Shown: positions 45,749 to 56,037 of the stretch, in pieces
Layout: every line of letters begins with the position of its first letter
Numbering within the stretch: the stretch's first letter is position 1
Notes under the pieces: generated by a model
Told to the model about the DNA's origin: nothing
The model's input: only the letters and a program-made list of their open reading frames with translations
Database searches by the model: none
Translations under genes and position numbers: made by a program
Origin: Chitinivorax tropicus
Lineage (GTDB): Bacteria; Pseudomonadota; Gammaproteobacteria; Burkholderiales; SCOH01
Direction of reading: 5' to 3'
Length of the DNA: 60,466 nt
Assembly (NCBI RefSeq): GCF_014202905.1
Contig: NZ_JACHHY010000023.1
Location: 1 to 60,466, forward strand

Positions 45749-46492
45749 TCAGTCTGCAGTTTCGTGCAAGGCAGTACCGGTTTGCTGGTTGAATCGGCGA
45801 TAACCGCTGGAGGCGCTCAGTACATATACTTCCGTGGTGTTGGTGCCGGTCATGGACTTCTTCACTGCCATGATGTCACCATTGGCCAGTACATTGAAGA
45901 CAAAATTGCTGCCTGTTTCATGTAGTGCGGTACCAGTCTGCAATTTGAATCTTCTATAGTTGGAGCCGGCATCCAGAATATGCACCTCTGTTGATCCTGT
46001 GCCGGTCTGGCTCTTCTTGATGGCCATCACATCGCGATTGGGGAGCACCGCAAAGTCGAAATTGTCACCAGTTTCGTGTAAGGCGGTGCCTGTCTGCAAA
46101 TTGAATGATCTGTAGCCTGTTCTTGCATTTAAGATGTGAATCTCTGTAGAGCGAGTACCGGTATCGCTCTTTTTGATGGCAACGATGTCAGAATTAGGCA
46201 ATACCCCAAAAGCAAAATTGGTACCCGTTTCGTGCAATGCGGTTCCAGTTTGCAAATTGAATTGCTGATAACCGGACTGAGCATCTAAGATATGGATCTC
46301 TGTTGAGTTGGTTCCGGTTCGCGTCTTTTTAATCGCAACCAGATCGCGATCCAGCAGGGCACCAAATTCAAAATAGGTGCTGGCAACCATTGGAGCGGCT
46401 TTTACTGCGGATTCTGAATGGTTGGCATCTGCGGCAAATACAGTCTGACCAACAGAGAAGGCTAATGCAATGGATAGTAGCAGAGTTTTCAT
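45749..46492 (-). CDS. Secreted protein of four 52-residue repeats
   Basis: A 247-residue protein with a Sec signal peptide (~1-20, cleavage near TVFA-AD). Residues 39-247 are four tandem repeats of 52 residues. Each has the pattern FxFgvLxxxDxxAIKKxxTGTxxTEIHIL, then GYxxF, then QTGTALHETG. The repeat is probably one blade or unit of a beta-structured lectin- or propeller-like fold; I recall similar runs in secreted actinobacterial proteins but cannot name a family. At DNA level the unit is 156 bp and repeats remain well matched, suggesting internal duplication. It lies alone on the minus strand; the upstream DNA is A+T-rich. Confidence 0.75.
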   Translation of the reverse strand: MKTLLLSIALAFSVGQTVFAADANHSESAVKAAPMVASTYFEFGALLDRDLVAIKKTRTGTNSTEIHILDAQSGYQQFNLQTGTALHETGTNFAFGVLPNSDIVAIKKSDTGTRSTEIHILNARTGYRSFNLQTGTALHETGDNFDFAVLPNRDVMAIKKSQTGTGSTEVHILDAGSNYRRFKLQTGTALHETGSNFVFNVLANGDIMAVKKSMTGTNTTEVYVLSASSGYRRFNQQTGTALHETAD

Positions 46493-46898
46493 TTGATACT
46501 CCTGGTATTTTTGGAGAGAAAAAATAATTCTTTTTTTGCTTTAATTTGGTGCGATTGAATGTTGTATTTATTTAAAATCACCACCAAATACATGGTTTAT
46601 TGTAAATGTGGGTATATTAAAAATATATAATTGTGCTATTTGGTTATTACGCTGATTTTGAAGGTGTGATGAAGGTTGGTCGCCTCTCATTAGCCAGGAA
46701 AGAAGCTCAGGGTCTGCATGGCCGTGGAGCGGATGGATCTGTATAGGTACGGATCTGATCTGGCCGGCTGGTACCTACAGAGTGGGAGCTACCAGGTTGA
46801 AGTCCGAACTCCCACACATGATCAGCTCCTATGTCATCACAAAGGTGGTGAGCCAACGGTAGTGCCTTTAGCCTGCGCAATCGTCTGGGGTGGAGTAC
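46493..46898. other. Gene-free stretch with A+T-rich left half and two inverted repeats
   Basis: Bases 46510-46665 are A+T-rich and probably hold the repeat-protein promoter. Further right lie two inverted repeats, TAGGTAC / GTACCTA at 46744-46777 and GTGGGAG / CTCCCAC at 46782-46815, which could fold as adjacent hairpins. A 67-codon frame on the plus strand passes through but has no SD or recognisable product. A structured RNA or a mobile-element remnant are possible. Confidence 0.45.
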
Positions 46899-49214
46899 CT
46901 AACGGGCTATCTCTACTTTGACATCCCGGCTTGTGCTACGACCGTGGTCGTCCACCGCCAATAGTCCGTACCACCCACCTTGTTCGGGTCGCCAGGGCAG
47001 GGCTTGGCCGACAGGGGCTTTGCCGATGAAGCTTTGATTGGCAAACCAGTAGAGTTCCTTTACGCCCGCCGCAGTGGTGGCCTGCAAGGCAATGCGTTGC
47101 TCTGCTTGCTGTTGGCTGAGTTTGTAGGTGACGTTGGTCAGGGGGGATGTGATACGGGGCGGGTCGCCTTCTTCGTTGGCCAGGGGAGTGTCGCATTGTG
47201 CTGGGCGAGGTGGGGTGCGGCGGGGGATGCCGGCTTCGCGAAAGAGTTTGAGCATGTCCGAGGACCAGAACTCGAATACCTCCAGATGGGTGGTGGCAGG
47301 ATCGAATGGGGGGCAGGCAGGACGCCCGCTACGATTGTCGATGGCTACTGGGCGATGGAGAGTGCTGACGCGGATGGGCGACTTGCCAGGGATGAACCAG
47401 GTGCTTGTTTTGTTGGGACACCAGGCGTTGGGTAGATCTCCGCTGGCTGTGCAGACGGTGACCTGCTTGATGCCTGCCGGCGGGGCCCAGCCGGTAAAAG
47501 GTGACGCTTGCTCAGCGAGATTCAGGGCGTCGGTGATGCGATGGAACAAGGGGGCGGCCAGGTCGATGCCGACAAAGGCTGGGTTGCCTTCTCCATTGAA
47601 ATTGCCAAGCCAGACTGCCAGCACATAAGGCCCGGCGACGCCGACTGTCCATGCATCCCGAAACCCCCAGGAGGTGCCGGTCTTCCAGGCGATGGGCCAG
47701 TGATGGCGACTGTCCAGTACTGCGCCGTCTGGTCTGGGGTTGGCGCTCAGCATATCGAGTGTCAGGTAGGCGGCCTGGGGGGATAGCAAGCTGGGGCTGT
47801 GCTGTGGGCGAGTCTGTGATGTCAGATAACGCAATGGTTTCAATTCACCATGATTGGCGAGCATGGTGTAGAGGCCGGCCAATTCCTCCATCGTGATTTC
47901 ACCGCCGCCCAGTACCAGTGCCAAGCCATAGTGCTGTTCGCTTTTCAGTTGGGTGATGCCTGCGCTGCGTAGAAAGTCATACAGGCTGGGGCGTTTGAGC
48001 TGCGAAGCCACCCACACGGCAGGGATGTTCCGACTGCGGATCAGGGCGTCTTTGGCGCTGATCGGACCCATGAAACGGCCATCGAAATTCTCAGGGGAAA
48101 ATGGCCCGAAGGCGCTTGGGGTGTCGCGCAGCATGGTCATCGGGTGGAGGATGCCTTGATCCAGGCCCATGCCGAAGATGAATGGCTTGAGTGCCGAACC
48201 GGGCGAGCGTTTGGCCTGGGTGCCATTCACCTGCCCATCGATGGCCGCATTGAAGTAGTTGGCAGAGCCGATCATGGCGCGGACGCCCTGATCACGAGTA
48301 TCAATCAGCAAGGCTGCTGCATTGTGCACGCCCTGGCTGGCCTTTTCCTGCAGATACCCAGCAATCTGCCGTTCCATCAAACGCTGCAGGCGGTGCTCCA
48401 GTGTGGTCTGTATCGGGCCTGTCAGCCCAGGTTGATCCAGCAACAAGCTATCGACAAAATGCGGTGCCAGGAAAGGCAGGGATGACAGAGGGCGCAATGG
48501 CAATGGTTGCCGGGCCAGCTGGCGCTCGGCTTCGCCCAACGGCCAGCGTGCTGGCCAGCGGGAGAGCACCCGCAAACGTGCCTTCTGCAGACGTGGAGCA
48601 CCCAGTAGCCGATCTGCCCGCAGATTGGGATGCTGTGGAATCACGGCCAAGGTGATCGCTTCTGGCAGGCTGAGCTTGTCAGGTGTTTTGCCAAAGTATG
48701 TCAGGCTGGCCGCGCCCACGCCTTGTAAGTTGCGCCCATAGGGGACGAGATTCAGATAGGCTTCCAAGATGTCATGTTTGCTGTAACGGGCCTCCAGCCA
48801 CAACGCCAAGCCGATCTGTTTGAGCTTGCCCGCTGGGTTGCGGGTGTTGAGCTGATGGATCATCCGTACCAGCTGCATGCTCAACGTCGAGCCCCCCTGG
48901 CGATCTTCCTGAGCATAGGTACGAAATGCGCCGCGCAGTATCGACACTGGATTGACGCCAGGGTGCCAGTCGAACCAACGATCCTCCTGAACCTTGACTG
49001 CCTCGATCATGCGGGGCGAGATCTGCTCCAACGGTGTCCACAGCCTGTATTGCTGATCGGCAGCCAATGTCAGCCGTAACAGCTCGCCGTCATGTGACCA
49101 GATGGCTGCGGATTCCGGCGCAAAGCTGCGCAGCGGCTCGTGCGGCCAAAGCCGCAGTATGGCCAGGGCGAAGAGCAACCCAGCCAACATTCGAAGAAAG
49201 CGTTTCAGCAACAT
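46899..49214 (-). CDS. pbpC: Penicillin-binding protein 1C
   Basis: A 771-residue bifunctional peptidoglycan synthase in the inner membrane. One N-terminal helix (~8-22), a GT51 glycosyltransferase domain (VKVQEDRWFDWHPG with E77, RQGGSTLSMQLVRM), a transpeptidase domain with SPGSALK (Ser340, Lys343) and WKTGTSWGFRDAW, and a C-terminal beta-rich BiPBP-C domain (~690-771). In E. coli pbpC sits beside the macroglobulin gene; the same pairing is kept here. Confidence 0.94.
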   Translation of the reverse strand: MLLKRFLRMLAGLLFALAILRLWPHEPLRSFAPESAAIWSHDGELLRLTLAADQQYRLWTPLEQISPRMIEAVKVQEDRWFDWHPGVNPVSILRGAFRTYAQEDRQGGSTLSMQLVRMIHQLNTRNPAGKLKQIGLALWLEARYSKHDILEAYLNLVPYGRNLQGVGAASLTYFGKTPDKLSLPEAITLAVIPQHPNLRADRLLGAPRLQKARLRVLSRWPARWPLGEAERQLARQPLPLRPLSSLPFLAPHFVDSLLLDQPGLTGPIQTTLEHRLQRLMERQIAGYLQEKASQGVHNAAALLIDTRDQGVRAMIGSANYFNAAIDGQVNGTQAKRSPGSALKPFIFGMGLDQGILHPMTMLRDTPSAFGPFSPENFDGRFMGPISAKDALIRSRNIPAVWVASQLKRPSLYDFLRSAGITQLKSEQHYGLALVLGGGEITMEELAGLYTMLANHGELKPLRYLTSQTRPQHSPSLLSPQAAYLTLDMLSANPRPDGAVLDSRHHWPIAWKTGTSWGFRDAWTVGVAGPYVLAVWLGNFNGEGNPAFVGIDLAAPLFHRITDALNLAEQASPFTGWAPPAGIKQVTVCTASGDLPNAWCPNKTSTWFIPGKSPIRVSTLHRPVAIDNRSGRPACPPFDPATTHLEVFEFWSSDMLKLFREAGIPRRTPPRPAQCDTPLANEEGDPPRITSPLTNVTYKLSQQQAEQRIALQATTAAGVKELYWFANQSFIGKAPVGQALPWRPEQGGWYGLLAVDDHGRSTSRDVKVEIAR

Positions 49215-49253
49215 GGTTCAGATAGTGGGTGCGCAAGCCCGCTCAGGAGTGGG

Positions 49254-49607
49254 TCAAGACGCTGGATTCGGGGAATTCGGGTTGTCATGCACCGTGACCT
49301 GGCCATTTACCGGGTATCGCGCCAGTCGCGCCTCGGCCTTAGTCCAGCTGTAGCCCTGCTTGGGATGGGTGATGCGGTTTTCCAGATGGCTTCGGTCATG
49401 GGTGGAGTGATGGTGGCGGACATTAGCCCAAAACGTTTCGTCAGCCGGGCCCGGGCTACCCACAGCGCGTTGTGTGCTGCCGATCAGCCCTGGTGGGACG
49501 GAAGGCCATGGGCTGCTGGCCTTCCGCGCTTTGTGCCGGACATGGAAACTGGATGACACACTCATGCTGAGGAGGGTAGCGGCCACATGCGTGAGTGTGT
49601 TGTCCAT
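49254..49607 (-). CDS. DUF3592-like protein, probably degenerate
   Basis: A 117-residue frame that starts two bases after the macroglobulin stop and ends 39 bases before pbpC, all on one strand, so it is in the operon. The C-terminal half looks like a DUF3592 domain: WPSVPPGLIGS, then FWANVRHHHS, then WTKAEARLARYPVNGQVTVHDNP. In that family the middle strand is Tyr-rich, but here several positions read His, and the N-terminus lacks the usual transmembrane helix. It is either a divergent or a decaying gene. Confidence 0.45.
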   Translation of the reverse strand: MDNTLTHVAATLLSMSVSSSFHVRHKARKASSPWPSVPPGLIGSTQRAVGSPGPADETFWANVRHHHSTHDRSHLENRITHPKQGYSWTKAEARLARYPVNGQVTVHDNPNSPNPAS

Positions 49608-49609
49608 GC

Positions 49610-52600
49610 TCAGGGCTTCACGATTTCCAGTTTGCCGACGGTGCCACGGGCGACCGTGCTACGGTCATACATGCCTTCCGCAAACGGAGCAGGGGTGCGG
49701 AATACCCCGGCATTGGTGGCGCGCACCTTGTAGACAAATGTGCCGACCTCTTTACCTGCCATGCCGTACAGCACCAACCGATCTTCGCGTAGGTCGGCAA
49801 AATCGGGCACCCAGTTGGATTTGTCCGGTACGCCAATCGGCAAGGTGGGCGCGGTCTGCTCCGCCGGCGTGTCCTGTTGCATGGCCTCGACGGGTTGACG
49901 TAGCTCGATCACCGCTTCGACACCGCCAGGAAGCAGGTCAACCACGGCGACTTGTGGCACTTGATCGCGCTGGGTGGCCCGCAGGGTCAATTTGACCAGG
50001 AATTCTTCACCCACTTTCACTTTGGACAATGCCTTGCCATTCAAGTCAGTGTACTCGCGTGCAATCTCTATCCCTTCACGCAATTCAGCCGCCACTTTTC
50101 GGTCGAACCCAGACTCATTCACCGCAAAATAACCGGCCAGATTGCCCTCTTTGCCAAATTTCACTTTGGCGGCAGAGAGGGAGAGCGCGGCTTTCGGTAG
50201 GCTCCCCGCAGGCAGACTCAGCGCCTGCTCGCTGCCATCACGGGCAATTTCGCTGATCGATAGTTTCACGCCTTGCGCTTGTGCCAGTGCCGCATAGGCA
50301 TCCAAACCCAGCATCAGGTAGGCAGATGACAGCGAGTTGAATTGATTACTGCTCATCACTTTGCCCATGTTATCCAGCACCGCTTGCGGCGTCTTGATGG
50401 CCCGCCCTGGGAAGTGTCGTGACAACAAGTACAGCAATTGCGCATCATGTACCAGATTGTCGTAATACACCCCGTCGCCATTCCGCTTGCGTTTCTCTGA
50501 CCAGATCACACCTTTCAACGCCTGCTCGGCCAATTTGTCCTGTTTCAATAACTGATAGCTGGCGGCCATGTAGGCGGCGGTCAGTTCTTGCGTCCAGGCG
50601 GGCGCAAAGCGGGCATCCAGCTCTTGTTGCAGACCTGCCAACATCCCGCTGGTCACAATCCCCTGGCGGGTCAGCAGATAGATGCCATAGGCACGCAGCC
50701 GTGCGCTGGCTAGGTCTTCTCCCCCCGCATTGATGAGATTCTGCAGCCACATGTTGGCGTTATCCAACATGCCAGCAGGCAAAGCTGTGCCGCGCTCCTT
50801 GGCCTCGATCAGGAAATGCACTGCATAGGCTGAGGCAAACGGCTCGATGCGAACCGATGAGGACCATAGACCAAATGCGCCTTGGTCATTCTGACGGCTG
50901 CCCAACACCTGCAAGGCTGATTTGATGCTGTCCTTGCCTGCAATCCTGCCCAGCTCTGGGCGGCCCGCGAACACCAAGGCGGGCATGGCCTTGCTGACCA
51001 ATTGCTCGGTGCAGGAGTAGGGGTAGCTGTCGAGATAGGCGACCAAGCCTTGTGACCAGGCAAGGGGCAGTACCGACACTGTGGCATCCACCTTGCGGTA
51101 TTCGGGGTACAGGTCACGTGTCAAAGTCTGCGTGGTGCTACTGCCATCAAACCGGCCAAAGGACAGCTGGGTGCGGAAAGGCACCGCTGGCCGCACGCTG
51201 ACACTCTCTGTCATACGCGCTGATTTGTCACCGATGGTGGCGATGAATTCCAGATTGCCGGCCCCCAGCGTTTCAGTGGCGCGTAGCTTGAATTCGGCCA
51301 CCCCTTCTTTCAGGTACGCCGCCTGCAAGCTGGTTTTGCTTTCGCCCACCACTGCCAGCTCCTTGCCACCTTTCAATGCCACCGTGATCGGTCCACTGCT
51401 GCCCTTGGCATTGTTATAGACCCCGACGCTGACAGTGAATTCATCCCCCGGTGCCACCATGGCGGGTACGTTAGGGGTCAGGATCAGATCGCCTCGCACC
51501 TCCGTCGCGCCCTCATGTACTCCAATGGCTTGCGGGGTGACGGCAACCGCCATCAGCCGCAACTTGCCATTGAAGTAATCCGGCACCCGCCAGCTCAGCT
51601 CGGTGCCCTGGCTGCTGGTATCGACAATGCCCGACCAATATACCGCTGGCGCTTTACGCTTGCGGTTGAATGGGTTGAGATGCTTGGCGAAACCGCCATC
51701 TGCATCGCCACCGGGAGCCGCAGCCTGCATCAGGCGTTGGAACTCCGGCAGGATCAGGTCGAGGATTTGCGACGTGTTGACCTCCAACGCCCGTTTCTGG
51801 AAGAAATACCCCAGCGGGTTCGGTGTTTTGTAGCGTGCCACCTGCAAGATGCCCTCATCTACCGCGAACACCACCACTCTGGCGGGCTCGGCAGTCTTCA
51901 CCTTCATCTTCAGATTCTGCCCTGGTTTCACCAGTGATGGCGCATCCACACGTACCGCTTCTGTCCGCCTTTTCAGGCTGACTGCGAATGGCGCTACGCC
52001 GTATGAAAGCGGGCTCATGAAGATTTCTTCACTGCCGGGGTCGCGCACGAACTGCACATTGATGTAGCCGTTGCCTTCAAAATCCTTTGGCAGCGTGATC
52101 TGCTGCACCGAGCTGGTGGTGGTGGTCTTGAACCAGACATGGTGGTAGACCTTGTCACGCTCGATAGTGATCAGCCCTGACCCGACATAGGGCGCACGGA
52201 TGCTGATATCGATGGTTTCGCCCGCCTCGAATTCGGTTTTGTTGAGCTTGAGCTGCAATTCAGCGTTGCGATCCAGCGAGCGGCTGACATTCGCCTCACC
52301 CACGACGCTGTATTCGATGCGGTTCAGCACATCACCCGTGGCACTGCGCAACACCAGCATGTAGTCGCCGGGCTCGCCGGTTGGCAATGCAAACTCAGTG
52401 CCACCTGCCTCGATCTTGACCGCCTTGGTGTCGCGCACCACATCTTTGCGGCGCGACACATATTTATAGATACCACTGTCCTGCTTGGTCAGCACCGATA
52501 CATATCTGCGCTGGACCCAATCCAGCTTCAAGTCACCGACCGCAATCGACTGCAGTTTCCGATCAATCGCCAGCCAGCGGCTGCTGCGCGCAGCGCCTCG

Positions 52601-55507
52601 ATTGATGTAGCCAAGGTCGCCATCCGCCTTGACCCCCACCAGATAGTTGGCGCTGGATACCAATACAGCGGTTTGCGACGCGACATTGCGCCCCCCTTCT
52701 GCCTCAAACACCCGCGCCAGGAAACTCAGCCGATATGTCGCGGCACCAAAACGCTGCAGATCGAGTGGTAACTCCGCTTCACCCTGCGCGTTGGTGGTGG
52801 TGGCCGGCAATTTGTCCTGCACGCCCTCTGACAGCAGGCTGGTATCGTAGAAAGCATAGTCACGGTACTTGGCGAAGGCCGGCAGCACGGGGCTTAGGCT
52901 GATCTCACTCTCGACCCGGCGGCCCTCGGCTGGCGCACCGAACAGATGCATCGCTTTGACCTGCGCCTTGACATCTTGCGGCGCCAGCCAGCCCTCGACA
53001 GGCCCGTCGGACAATTTCGCGGTCACCCGCATGCGATCAGGCTCAAAATCGCGGACCTTGACCGACACGCTGCCAATCTGGCTATCACGAGCGCCGTTTT
53101 TCACCAGATACAAGCCAACCGTGTATTCACCAGTGGGCGAGGTTTCGGTGGTTGACCACGAGAAGCTGTCGAATCCGCCTTTCCCTATCTTGATGGACTC
53201 ACGGAATACCGTTGCACCGCGTGGGTCGGTCACCTCTGCCTGCAAGGGGATGCCTTCCAAGCCATTACGCCAATCAGCAGTACGCACGATCGAGCCGATA
53301 TTCACCTTTTCACCAGGGCGATAGATACCACGATCAGAGAACAGATAGGCAGTCAGCTGATCTGCCTTGCTGGCATTGGATGCGCCGCCGATGTCAAAGC
53401 GCGACAGATTGAGCATGCGATCCGACCTGCCCATTGGCAGGAAGGACATGTCTCCCTCTTTCTGCACCACATACATAATGGGAGCTTTTTCACGTAACAA
53501 CTTGCTGATATTGGGCAGACGGGCATGGCCGGTTGCATCGGTAGTCTGGGTTTCCGTGGCCTGGCCGTTGCGCCCGACCACATCTATCCGTGCGCCCGCA
53601 ACAGGTTGGCCGGTCTGGATGGACTGGACAAACACATCCTGACTGCCATCGGTAGCGCGTTTGACGATCACGCCCAGATCCGTCAACAGAATCAACCGCG
53701 CATCGCTGACTTCACCGGTTTCACCTTCGTAGCCCCCTTCACCTTCACCCGCGTCGCCTTCCTCTCCCTGGTCAGCTTCTTCAGTTGGTTGCTGCGCTTT
53801 ACCCTTGCCTTTCAGCTTGATCAGGAATAAACCACGCTTGATGCCAGCCTTGTCGGTCAGGTAGGGGGTCAGATCAATGCTATCGTAAACGGGTTTGCCG
53901 GGGTCGCGGGCATCCAGGCTGCGGTCTTCGGTATAGCGCTCGACCAAGCGATCCATTTCATAGTCAGCCAGATCAGGCTGGGTGAACAGATTGCCGCCAT
54001 GTTGCACCAGATGGTGCAACTGGTTCGGGAGGAAACGACCGACCTCGATATTCACGGTTTCCAACCCACGGGCCATGAAGCCGACCTTCTTTTCACCCGC
54101 CAATGACAACAATGATCCCTGTCCCATCACCTTCAGGGCCTGGGGATAGGGCTCGACCTGCACGATGAAATCGTGAATGCCACCGGATTGATATCCCCCA
54201 AATGCCTGTACCCCTTTATCGATCTGCACATAGATAAAGCGGCCCACCGGCGCCTTGAACTTATAGCTGTGCAGTGCATTGTTCTCCTCCGCGCCTGGCA
54301 CCTGGGTGATTGCCAATACACTGGATTTGGCCAATTCATTTTTGCCAACCCCACCCTGATCTGCCCAATGGTAAGGCTCACTGTCGCTACGCTCAGCCGC
54401 CTTCTGATCCGGGTGGAATTTCGGTAACAACCACGCCTTCACCTTGCCCACCAGCGCCTTATCCGTCACCGGCATGCTGCTTTCAAACAACAATACCTGC
54501 TCAGGCTCAAATCGCTCGTTGTCCACCAAGGTCATGCTGCCATTGCTGAAGCGCAGGCTATTGCGCCCAGGAATCTTGATGGAAGCGCTGATCTCGGCTT
54601 GTGTCTCATTTCCGCCCCGCATCGCTACAATGCCTTTGTCGAGCGTCAACGTCATCGAGGTATCATCACGAGGAATGGCCAGCGCAGCCGAGTGGATATA
54701 GGCATTCAAATGCGGCTTGTCATAGGTGACCGTATAGCGGGTGGAATCCCCGCTCAACCCCAGAAAGGTTGCCCCCATCGCCATGTCCAGCTTGATGCGC
54801 TTCTCGAATTTTGCGGTATCGACCGGATGCGAAAAGTGCACCGTGGCTACCAGCTTCTTTTGGCCAGGATCAACCGGGTCTTGATAAAACTCCGCGCTGC
54901 TGATCTTGGTTTCAAACGCCGCAGTATCGAATTCAAAATGGTACTCATCCAGCTTGGTCTGGGGAGAAAACACCCCCTTTTTGTCGAACTTGACCTCAAA
55001 AGTCTCGCCAACCGGCCAATCACCTGTGGGCTGGAATACCAGCTTTTTGTCCCCATCCCATGTCCAATTGCCCGCCAATTGCGGATTCAGGCTTATCCCA
55101 GCCTTGACTGGCCTCCCCACCTCTTTGATCGGCGCAACCGACTCGGAAAACTCCACGACCAAAGGTTTGGTGATCCATTTGCCGTCCTCCAGCACAGTCA
55201 GCGGTGGTGCTTTGACCTCATAGGTCGTCATCTGTGGCTTGGGCAGATGCCACCACCACCAGAGCCCCCAGCCGCCACCGCCCAGCAAGGCCAATAGCAG
55301 CCCGCCATAGGCAGCCCCTTTTTTAGGATTGGCTCCCACCCACAGCCCAAGGCGCGACAGCAACGCCCCCAGCGACAACAACCAACTGGGTGCCTGCCAA
55401 TGCAGATCTCCCACAACCAGTCGAGCCAGCCAGCCCAACACGACAAAAATCAACGAAATGAAAGACCACAAAAAGAGGAATGGAGTCAGCAATGGACGCA
55501 AGGACAT
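49610..55507 (-). CDS. Alpha-2-macroglobulin-like protein, membrane anchored
   Basis: A 1965-residue protein. The N-terminus has two membrane helices (about 5-30 and 68-90) instead of the lipobox typical of many homologues. A long string of macroglobulin-type beta domains follows, with a Gly/Glu-rich acidic linker near residue 600 (GEEGDAGEGEGGYEGE). The reactive thioester motif CTEQ is at Cys1499 within SYPYSCTEQLVSKA, followed by an alpha/alpha-toroid-like domain (~1500-1800). Such bacterial proteins trap attacking proteases in the periplasm, and pbpC then repairs peptidoglycan. The ATG at 55507 (MSLRPLLTPFLFLWS) is preferred over the far start at 55630. Confidence 0.93.
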   Translation of the reverse strand: MSLRPLLTPFLFLWSFISLIFVVLGWLARLVVGDLHWQAPSWLLSLGALLSRLGLWVGANPKKGAAYGGLLLALLGGGGWGLWWWWHLPKPQMTTYEVKAPPLTVLEDGKWITKPLVVEFSESVAPIKEVGRPVKAGISLNPQLAGNWTWDGDKKLVFQPTGDWPVGETFEVKFDKKGVFSPQTKLDEYHFEFDTAAFETKISSAEFYQDPVDPGQKKLVATVHFSHPVDTAKFEKRIKLDMAMGATFLGLSGDSTRYTVTYDKPHLNAYIHSAALAIPRDDTSMTLTLDKGIVAMRGGNETQAEISASIKIPGRNSLRFSNGSMTLVDNERFEPEQVLLFESSMPVTDKALVGKVKAWLLPKFHPDQKAAERSDSEPYHWADQGGVGKNELAKSSVLAITQVPGAEENNALHSYKFKAPVGRFIYVQIDKGVQAFGGYQSGGIHDFIVQVEPYPQALKVMGQGSLLSLAGEKKVGFMARGLETVNIEVGRFLPNQLHHLVQHGGNLFTQPDLADYEMDRLVERYTEDRSLDARDPGKPVYDSIDLTPYLTDKAGIKRGLFLIKLKGKGKAQQPTEEADQGEEGDAGEGEGGYEGETGEVSDARLILLTDLGVIVKRATDGSQDVFVQSIQTGQPVAGARIDVVGRNGQATETQTTDATGHARLPNISKLLREKAPIMYVVQKEGDMSFLPMGRSDRMLNLSRFDIGGASNASKADQLTAYLFSDRGIYRPGEKVNIGSIVRTADWRNGLEGIPLQAEVTDPRGATVFRESIKIGKGGFDSFSWSTTETSPTGEYTVGLYLVKNGARDSQIGSVSVKVRDFEPDRMRVTAKLSDGPVEGWLAPQDVKAQVKAMHLFGAPAEGRRVESEISLSPVLPAFAKYRDYAFYDTSLLSEGVQDKLPATTTNAQGEAELPLDLQRFGAATYRLSFLARVFEAEGGRNVASQTAVLVSSANYLVGVKADGDLGYINRGAARSSRWLAIDRKLQSIAVGDLKLDWVQRRYVSVLTKQDSGIYKYVSRRKDVVRDTKAVKIEAGGTEFALPTGEPGDYMLVLRSATGDVLNRIEYSVVGEANVSRSLDRNAELQLKLNKTEFEAGETIDISIRAPYVGSGLITIERDKVYHHVWFKTTTTSSVQQITLPKDFEGNGYINVQFVRDPGSEEIFMSPLSYGVAPFAVSLKRRTEAVRVDAPSLVKPGQNLKMKVKTAEPARVVVFAVDEGILQVARYKTPNPLGYFFQKRALEVNTSQILDLILPEFQRLMQAAAPGGDADGGFAKHLNPFNRKRKAPAVYWSGIVDTSSQGTELSWRVPDYFNGKLRLMAVAVTPQAIGVHEGATEVRGDLILTPNVPAMVAPGDEFTVSVGVYNNAKGSSGPITVALKGGKELAVVGESKTSLQAAYLKEGVAEFKLRATETLGAGNLEFIATIGDKSARMTESVSVRPAVPFRTQLSFGRFDGSSTTQTLTRDLYPEYRKVDATVSVLPLAWSQGLVAYLDSYPYSCTEQLVSKAMPALVFAGRPELGRIAGKDSIKSALQVLGSRQNDQGAFGLWSSSVRIEPFASAYAVHFLIEAKERGTALPAGMLDNANMWLQNLINAGGEDLASARLRAYGIYLLTRQGIVTSGMLAGLQQELDARFAPAWTQELTAAYMAASYQLLKQDKLAEQALKGVIWSEKRKRNGDGVYYDNLVHDAQLLYLLSRHFPGRAIKTPQAVLDNMGKVMSSNQFNSLSSAYLMLGLDAYAALAQAQGVKLSISEIARDGSEQALSLPAGSLPKAALSLSAAKVKFGKEGNLAGYFAVNESGFDRKVAAELREGIEIAREYTDLNGKALSKVKVGEEFLVKLTLRATQRDQVPQVAVVDLLPGGVEAVIELRQPVEAMQQDTPAEQTAPTLPIGVPDKSNWVPDFADLREDRLVLYGMAGKEVGTFVYKVRATNAGVFRTPAPFAEGMYDRSTVARGTVGKLEIVKP

Positions 55508-56037
55508 GGGCGATACGCCTGATCGTAGTAAGTTAGGAATGACATGCAAATTATAGATATGTTGACGTGATACTTGTGGCCAAACGGAAATAAAATTCCT
55601 GCCAACCCACAGCAGACGCACAGGATACACACCTTGTCACATATGCTGGCAAGAACATTCATCGAGCATCAACGCACATTCATCTAATTTACCAGCATGC
55701 ACGCGATAGATGTGCTGTGCGTGAAGTTTGTGTGAAATACCCGATCAATGTACAGGATTGCAGCAGGACAACATTGCGGCATGGAGCCACATCGAAGTAA
55801 CGGCAAGGAAGAGCTCGTCAATATGGGGCTTGTTCCGGGCAGTACCGGCAGTGTTTGTAAGGCTAGCGAAGTGGCCCGATACCCTACGAAAACGAGATCG
55901 TGCTACCACAGGCACGCCTGCAGAAGTTGAATGTTTTTGGCTGAGGCATAGTGATCCAGTTCAGCTTGTATGTGCTGGTCATATCGGAAGCGACTTGCAC
56001 AAATAACTAGGCAATCAACTATCAGCAGGTAGCGCCG
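55508..56037. other. Gene-free stretch upstream of the macroglobulin gene
   Basis: I see no gene or RNA in these 530 bases; short frames lack ribosome sites. It probably includes the macroglobulin promoter on its left side. Confidence 0.4.
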
